In this document: positions 43,973 through 47,693 of the stretch, piece after piece
How positions within the stretch are numbered: the stretch's first letter is position 1
Layout: each line of letters starts with the position of its first letter
From: an uncultured Arachnia sp.
GTDB taxonomy: Bacteria; Actinomycetota; Actinomycetes; Propionibacteriales; Propionibacteriaceae
Length of the DNA: 47,693 nucleotides
NCBI GenBank assembly: GCA_947493995.1
Contig: CANLTJ010000011.1
Coordinates: 1 to 47,693, forward strand
Direction of reading: 5' to 3'
Notes under the pieces: model-generated
What the model was told of the DNA's origin: nothing
Seen by the model: only the letters and a program-made list of their open reading frames with translations
Databases searched by the model: none
Position numbers and translations under genes: made by a program

Positions 43973-43990
43973 ACTTATAAAAGTATAAGT
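43973..43990. promoter_or_regulatory. Palindromic MarR operator candidate
   Basis: ACTTATA-AAAG-TATAAGT is a perfect 7-4-7 palindrome in a strikingly AT-rich patch, 126 bases upstream of the exporter ATG and 37 bases past the marR-type stop. MarR sites are of this size and AT-rich. It probably covers the exporter promoter. Confidence 0.65.
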
Positions 43991-44027
43991 GTATTTCCTG
44001 GCTGGAGCAAATGCGGTTCTGCGAGGG

Positions 44028-44495
44028 TCAGTCCTCGTTGATGACGGAGGTCAGATGAAGAAGAGTGGGGAGGACGCTGCGGAGCTGCGACTGCTCGGCG
44101 GGAGGGAGTCGGCGGCCGGCGGCGGCCAGGGCCTCCTCCCAGGAGGATTCCAACAGCGCCTTGATCCGGTGGGCCTCAGCTGTGGCGTGCAGGGCGACGT
44201 AGCGCTTGTCGGTGCCGTCGCGGCTGCGTGTCACCAGTCCCCGGGCCACCAGATCCTTGAGTTGCGTGCTGACGTTGCTGCACTGGCGGTCGAGTCTGGA
44301 AGCGACCTCAGCGACCGTGATGCCCGGGTTGCGCTCGATCACCCGCAGGATGTCGATCACCCCGCTGGGGAGGGGCTCATAGCCGGTCACGTCGTGCGAG
44401 GCTCGCCGCACCGACTCGACGATGTCGACGAAGGCCACTGCCAGCTTCCGGTACTCCTGATTCGACACCGGCCCCAGAGGCTGGTCACTACACAT
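44028..44495 (-). CDS. MarR-family transcriptional regulator
   Basis: 155 residues with the winged helix of MarR proteins: GVIDILRVIERNPGITVAEV, the recognition helix in ASRLDRQCSNVSTQLKDLVA, and the wing in RGLVTRSRDGTDKRYVALHA. Dimerisation helices lie at both ends. It is followed on the same strand by the DHA2 exporter gene, and a perfect palindrome lies between them. The likely role is ligand-relieved repression of the exporter; the ligand is unknown. The ATG at 44495 is the first in frame; the ribosome site is weak. Confidence 0.92.
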   Translation of the reverse strand: MCSDQPLGPVSNQEYRKLAVAFVDIVESVRRASHDVTGYEPLPSGVIDILRVIERNPGITVAEVASRLDRQCSNVSTQLKDLVARGLVTRSRDGTDKRYVALHATAEAHRIKALLESSWEEALAAAGRRLPPAEQSQLRSVLPTLLHLTSVINED

Positions 44496-44531
44496 GGATG
44501 CATCCTATCCAGTGCCCACCGGGCGCCGAGA

Positions 44532-44558
44532 CGGGGTGGGTGCCATGCACCCACCCCG
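44532..44558 (-). terminator. Terminator of the GH10 gene
   Basis: CGGGGTGGGTGC (44532-44543) pairs exactly with 44547-44558 around a 3-base loop, 50 bases beyond the GH10 stop and 37 bases before the MarR start. Confidence 0.65.
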
Positions 44559-44607
44559 CCCCACCGGGTCTCAACCCGTCACATCACCACACCACAAGGC
44601 GCCGCGA

Positions 44608-46794
44608 TCAACGAAACCTCACGATGTTGTTGAACACCCACTTGTCCACCACCCGATAGCTGTAACCACCACCGGCCAACGCTGTCGGCGCCACCACATT
44701 CGTGCTCCAGATGAAACTCCGACACCCATTCCCACCCGTCGCCGCGGTATCGCACTCCGTACGCCACCTGCGAGCATCACTGACGAACTCACCCGTGCGC
44801 GCCAACGGATTGCTCCCCCACGCAGCCCGCGTCATCAACGGCAGGTACGTGAGGTTGTTGAACACCCACCCATTGCGGTTGCTGTACTGCCCCGACGCGG
44901 ACCGGGTCGTCACGGTGGCCCAGATCCTCGTGGTGCAGCGCACCGTCTGCGAGTACGGCTCACACGACGTGAACCAGTCCCGCCCGTTGACCCGGTGGAA
45001 ACCCGGCGTGCTGTACAGGTCACCCTGACCCACAGGAACCGTCACCGTCGGCTGCCCCGACGGCCCAGTCGGGCTCGCACTCGGGCTCGAACTCGGGCTC
45101 GGGCTCGAACTCGGGCTCGGGCTGGGGCTCTGATCCTCGAGCCAGGCCTGTGGGTCGGCGACTGCCTCAGCCGCCAACTTCTCCGACCAGTCGCTGTTCA
45201 ACAGCAGGGGATTGTGGGTGGAGCGCCAACTGAGCGGGTCGGTCAACCCCCAGAACGTCACCCGATCGATGTGTTCCGCGTACTTCTGGTAGACCGCGAA
45301 GTACTCGGCGAACCGCTGTGCCTGGATCGCCTCCAGCTCAGCGCGGTTGGTGATCTTGTCCTCCCAGTAGGTGAACCCGTCACGGAAGTACCGGTCCTTG
45401 ACCGACGGGTCGGTCAGGTCACGATAGTCAGCCCTGTTGTCGCCCTCCGGCTGGCCGTTCCATGCCTCCCAGACCTGGAGATCCAACTCGCTGACATTTG
45501 CGGTGAAGCCTGCCTCGACGATGAGTTGGATGGACCTCTCGACCGAAGCCGCGTTGGAGCAAGCACCGGGCTGCCATTCCTCGGCGCTGTCGTCCACCAG
45601 GTCGGGGAGGCGTGTGTTATCCGAGCAGGCGAAAGCCGGCGTCTGGTTGATGTAGGTGTGCGATTGCATGCTGATGGTCTCGATGAGCTGCCGCGGGTCA
45701 TCAGGGTACTCCGCCGTGTACCGCTCGTTGAGCTCGGTGGCCATGGCGATGATCGCCTTGGCCTTGCCGTCGGACTGGAAGACGTTGAAGTCGTTGTACT
45801 CGAGCTTGGTCTCCGGGTCGTACTGCCGGGCGAACACGAACGCGTCGTACAAGAAATCGCTCGGCGTCTCGCCGGCCGCCTCGTCGGCGCCGTTGGCGTA
45901 GGCCTCGTACCAGTTGGAGGACCCGCCGTTGGGTCCGCCGCGCAGGTAGTCGCGCCAGTCCTGGGTCTCGGGATCGAACTCAGCGAGCCCGTCCACGAAG
46001 GCTTCGTTGACGACGTCCCACGAGACGGTGCGGCCCTTGAAGTGGGTCAGGACCGCCTCGATGTAGCGTTCCATGTTCGCCCTGGCCAGTTCACGGGTCC
46101 CGCCAGTTGTCCCGCTGTTGATGCGGGCCGGCGACTGGCCGTGCCACACGAGTACGTGTCCATGCACCCCCATGCCACGGGCGATCGTCTGATCGACGAA
46201 GGCGTCCGCGGGGCCGAAGTTGAAGGTGAATTCGCCCGTCACCGGGTCGATGTTGTTGTTCGGCAGCAACTCAACGGGCTTCATGATGTTCTCGGCGGTC
46301 ATGACGTTGTAGTTCCGGGCAATCGTGTTCGAGTTCGGCGAGCCCTCCGCGTACGACTGTGCGCCGGAGTAGATGTTGCCCACATTGAAATCGTCGCGGT
46401 AGACGTCCTTGAGCGGGGCCATCTGCGGCCGGAAGGTGGTGTCGAGGACGACATCGTTCTCGGGCATCGTGAACGAGTTGACCCTCGCTCCGATCCACTC
46501 GAGTTCGGCCGATGTCCAACCACCCCACACCTGGGATTCGGCTGGGGTCGCGGTGAGGTTCACCGTGTCGCCGGCATTGTAGGTGCCCGCGCCGGAGACG
46601 GTTCCACTTCCTGCCGCGCGAATCTCAACCTCGAACTCGCCTTCATCGGCGGCACTCTGGGTGGGCGCGACCAGAGTCATCGCAGCGAGCGTGACTCCGA
46701 GTCCTGCCGCCACCCACCGGCCGATCCGGGCCTGACCGCTGGCCGGGTGACCCGGAGGCCTTGTTCCACTGCCTGAACTTTTTCCACGAAACAT
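44608..46794 (-). CDS. Secreted GH10 endo-beta-1,4-xylanase
   Basis: 728 residues. An unusually long N-region precedes the signal helix (RIGRWVAAGLGVTLAAMTLV, about 24-43, cleavage near SAADE). A bacterial repeat domain follows (GSGTVSGAGTYNAGDTVNLT, about 52-120), then GH10 (about 125-565). Acid/base is Glu264 (WDVVNEAF) and nucleophile Glu436 (VSELDLQVW); substrate-site motifs HGHVLVWHGQSP and NYNVMTAENIMKP are typical. A Ser/Pro linker (about 570-590) leads to the shared four-cysteine C-terminal domain. The enzyme cuts xylan backbones outside the cell. ATG at 46794 with GGGAG five bases upstream is preferred; upstream ATGs extend an Arg-rich stretch. It lacks the ATGGTTGCGCAACCAT operator and instead has CGAAA-type palindromes upstream. 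Confidence 0.93.
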   Translation of the reverse strand: MFRGKSSGSGTRPPGHPASGQARIGRWVAAGLGVTLAAMTLVAPTQSAADEGEFEVEIRAAGSGTVSGAGTYNAGDTVNLTATPAESQVWGGWTSAELEWIGARVNSFTMPENDVVLDTTFRPQMAPLKDVYRDDFNVGNIYSGAQSYAEGSPNSNTIARNYNVMTAENIMKPVELLPNNNIDPVTGEFTFNFGPADAFVDQTIARGMGVHGHVLVWHGQSPARINSGTTGGTRELARANMERYIEAVLTHFKGRTVSWDVVNEAFVDGLAEFDPETQDWRDYLRGGPNGGSSNWYEAYANGADEAAGETPSDFLYDAFVFARQYDPETKLEYNDFNVFQSDGKAKAIIAMATELNERYTAEYPDDPRQLIETISMQSHTYINQTPAFACSDNTRLPDLVDDSAEEWQPGACSNAASVERSIQLIVEAGFTANVSELDLQVWEAWNGQPEGDNRADYRDLTDPSVKDRYFRDGFTYWEDKITNRAELEAIQAQRFAEYFAVYQKYAEHIDRVTFWGLTDPLSWRSTHNPLLLNSDWSEKLAAEAVADPQAWLEDQSPSPSPSSSPSPSSSPSASPTGPSGQPTVTVPVGQGDLYSTPGFHRVNGRDWFTSCEPYSQTVRCTTRIWATVTTRSASGQYSNRNGWVFNNLTYLPLMTRAAWGSNPLARTGEFVSDARRWRTECDTAATGGNGCRSFIWSTNVVAPTALAGGGYSYRVVDKWVFNNIVRFR

Positions 46795-46888
46795 TTCTCT
46801 CCCATTTCGGACTGCACCACTGAGGACGGGCTTGGGGCGGCGAGCCATCGCACGGGCAGGCATCTCACGTGGATGCCCCTCGACAAGC

Positions 46889-46899
46889 CGAAATGTTCG
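46889..46899. promoter_or_regulatory. CGAAATGTTCG, possible LacI-type half-conserved site
   Basis: Near-palindrome CGAA-ATG-TTCG within the predicted GH10 leader. A related CGAAACATTTC overlaps the start codon (46787-46797). Together with 47135-47146 these suggest a regulator different from that of the galactan locus. Weak on its own. Confidence 0.3.
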
Positions 46900-46960
46900 C
46901 CGTAAGGAACGGCTGCGATCCGAACTTTCCCCGGATATCAACGCATACAGCCGTAGCGCA

Positions 46961-46988
46961 AAAGTAATCGTGTCGGGGGGCGTGTCAA
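46961..46988 (-). promoter_or_regulatory. Candidate GH10 promoter
   Basis: On the minus strand a perfect TTGACA (46983-46988) and TACTTT (46961-46966) are 16 bases apart. Transcription would give a leader of roughly 160 bases before the GH10 ATG. Confidence 0.6.
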
Positions 46989-47134
46989 GGGTTTGGCGAA
47001 ACTCACGAACCGAATGGCCGAAATATGTGGCCGCACCTCAGCCCGCGTTGCTGCAGCACCGCGGGCGACGCCGGGTGGCCCCGGACGGTGGTGGCCCGGC
47101 GGGGCGGCGGAGAAACCACAGGTCTCCACCACCA

Positions 47135-47146
47135 CGAAACGTTTCG
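47135..47146. promoter_or_regulatory. CGAAACGTTTCG palindrome, LacI-type operator candidate
   Basis: A perfect 12-bp palindrome with central CG, of the kind bound by LacI-family repressors of xylan and cellulose genes in actinomycetes. It is 146 bases upstream of the GH10 -35, rather far for simple repression, so its target is uncertain. Confidence 0.45.
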
Positions 47147-47191
47147 CTCACCGGCGTCGCGCAAGGCCGGAGGGAGCGGATGCGGAGAGGA

Positions 47192-47228
47192 CGGGCGGGA
47201 GTCACGACACCGTCGCACTCCCGTCCCG
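47192..47228 (-). terminator. Stem-loop beyond the orphan C-terminal-domain gene
   Basis: CGGGCGGGAGT (47192-47202) pairs with ACTCCCGTCCCG (47217-47228) with one bulged base, starting five bases past the stop at 47233. Probable terminator without a U-tract. Confidence 0.4.
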
Positions 47229-47232
47229 GGGT

Positions 47233-47652
47233 TCAGCCCTTTCTGAACCGCACGATGTTGTTGAAAACCCAACCGCTTGTCCAGTCATAGGAGCGGTTGC
47301 CCCGGGCGTCCAGCTGTGACGTGATGTAGCTGGCCCAGATGTAGCTCCGGCAGCCATCTCCGCCAGTGACGGCCGTGTCGCACTCCGTACGCCACCTGCG
47401 GCCATCCGTGGAGGTCCACTGGCCGGTGTGGCCCAGCGGGTTCCCGGCCCATTGCGAGCGTTTCATGTGGGGCAGGTACGTCATGTTGTTGAAGTTCCAG
47501 CCCGTGCTCTGCAGGTACGCCCCTCTGAAGGAGTCCACCTGCGTGGACCAGATGGCCGTACGACAGCGCACCGTCTGCGAGTACGGCTCACACGTGGTGA
47601 ACCACTGCCGACCGTTCTCATTGGAACGCCGCATGGCGGAGGGAAAGCTCAC
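47233..47652 (-). CDS. Orphan copy of the four-cysteine C-terminal domain (possibly a gene fragment)
   Basis: 139 residues, almost entirely the domain that ends the GH30, GH43 and GH10 proteins: NGRQWFTTCEPYSQTVRCRT, GWNFNNMTYLPHMKRS, RWRTECDTAVTGGDGCRS, then WVFNNIVRF. All four cysteines are kept. The usual entry (DLYSTPGFH) is replaced by SFPSAMRRSNE, and a stop codon lies two codons upstream of the GTG at 47652, so there is no signal peptide and no catalytic part in this frame. It may be the truncated end of a larger hydrolase gene cut by an insertion or rearrangement near 47,620-47,660, or a free-standing domain whose secretion is unclear. The first explanation is more likely. Confidence 0.6.
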   Translation of the reverse strand: MSFPSAMRRSNENGRQWFTTCEPYSQTVRCRTAIWSTQVDSFRGAYLQSTGWNFNNMTYLPHMKRSQWAGNPLGHTGQWTSTDGRRWRTECDTAVTGGDGCRSYIWASYITSQLDARGNRSYDWTSGWVFNNIVRFRKG

Positions 47653-47693
47653 CCGCTACAAGAACGGCTTCCGCGTACTCGTCGACCTGAACG
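47633..47693 (+). CDS. Possible start of an unidentified plus-strand gene, cut by the window edge
   Basis: From ATG at 47633 the plus strand reads MAEGKLTRYKNGFRVLVDLN and runs off the window. The composition looks protein-like and the opposite frame stops here, so the breakpoint of the truncated domain gene may be the border of this gene. No ribosome site is visible, and twenty residues do not identify a family. Confidence 0.25.
   Translation, partial: MAEGKLTRYKNGFRVLVDLN

Larger units (their letters stand above)
46795..47232. other. Regulatory intergenic region of the GH10 gene
   Basis: About 440 bases with no supported gene. It contains a minus-strand promoter (46961-46988), CGAAA-type palindromes and a stem-loop (47192-47228) that may end the orphan-domain gene's transcript. 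Confidence 0.6.

Noticed and set aside
41843..44041. Plus-strand frame of 732 codons opposite the MFS exporter
   Set aside because: Asp/His/Gly/Gln-rich antisense reading, typical of the complement of membrane-protein codons.
44494..46776. Plus-strand frame of 760 codons opposite GH10
   Set aside because: Antisense to a GH10 gene with both catalytic Glu residues; no domain in the shadow frame.

Overview
The window is high-GC DNA with short intergenic gaps, actinobacterial-type LacI, MarR and TMEM175 proteins, and large secreted glycoside hydrolases carrying Ser/Pro/Thr linkers. It suggests an actinomycete (Actinomycetota). A soil or plant-litter member of the Propionibacteriaceae is plausible, but that is a guess from gene style, not from a marker gene. 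No rRNA, complete tRNA or CRISPR array is visible.

Region 1 (1-15,890) is a defence island set in decayed mobile DNA. At the left edge lie a truncated gene and the C-terminal remnant of a tyrosine recombinase. Next come hsdR (minus strand), a divergent DUF262/HNH (GmrSD-like) nuclease with a possible C-terminal RAMA domain, and a tight minus-strand operon. That operon runs from an unknown 624-residue protein through hsdM, hsdS and darT to darG. The first three junctions overlap by 1 or 4 bases and the last is separated by 4 bases, so a DarTG toxin-antitoxin pair is embedded in the type I restriction-modification operon. A membrane-anchored protein with two tandem beta-rich repeats follows. 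Beyond it the DNA is degenerate: a short sequence echoing the left-edge integrase remnant, an isolated tRNA 3' half, a DinB-family gene and a relaxase-like fragment.

Region 2 (15,895-36,760) is a self-contained locus for breaking down type II arabinogalactan (arabinogalactan-protein glycan). It holds a LacI-family regulator, a GH35 beta-galactosidase, two ABC sugar permeases and a lipoprotein binding protein. It also holds a GH30 galactanase-type enzyme, a 2105-residue protein with two GH43-like domains and a 1190-residue GH43_24-type protein. A 16-bp palindrome (ATGGTTGCGCAACCAT) occurs five times, upstream of each transcription unit, and is the likely LacI operator. The GH35 and GH30 promoters have the same layout: a TTGCGY -35, an 18-base spacer, a CATSAT -10, then 9 bases to the operator. 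The likely scheme is that secreted enzymes trim the beta-1,3/beta-1,6-galactan, the ABC system imports the oligosaccharides, and the GH35 enzyme, which lacks a signal peptide, hydrolyses them inside the cell. No transporter ATPase is encoded here.

Region 3 (36,800-44,500) is ordinary chromosome: a tautomerase with all six cis-CaaD catalytic residues, an NAD-dependent epimerase, a NarL-type two-component pair, a TMEM175-like channel, a CPBP protease, a DHA2 drug exporter and a MarR regulator. The response regulator is broken by a one-base frameshift, and the CPBP gene is interrupted by an in-frame TGA.

Region 4 (44,600-47,693) holds a secreted GH10 xylanase and an orphan copy of its C-terminal domain. 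That domain (about 135 residues, four conserved cysteines, internal two-fold repeat) ends all four large secreted hydrolases and makes up the orphan gene, so there are five copies in all. It is the most notable unexplained element of the window. Two copies form an apparently perfect 398-bp inverted repeat.
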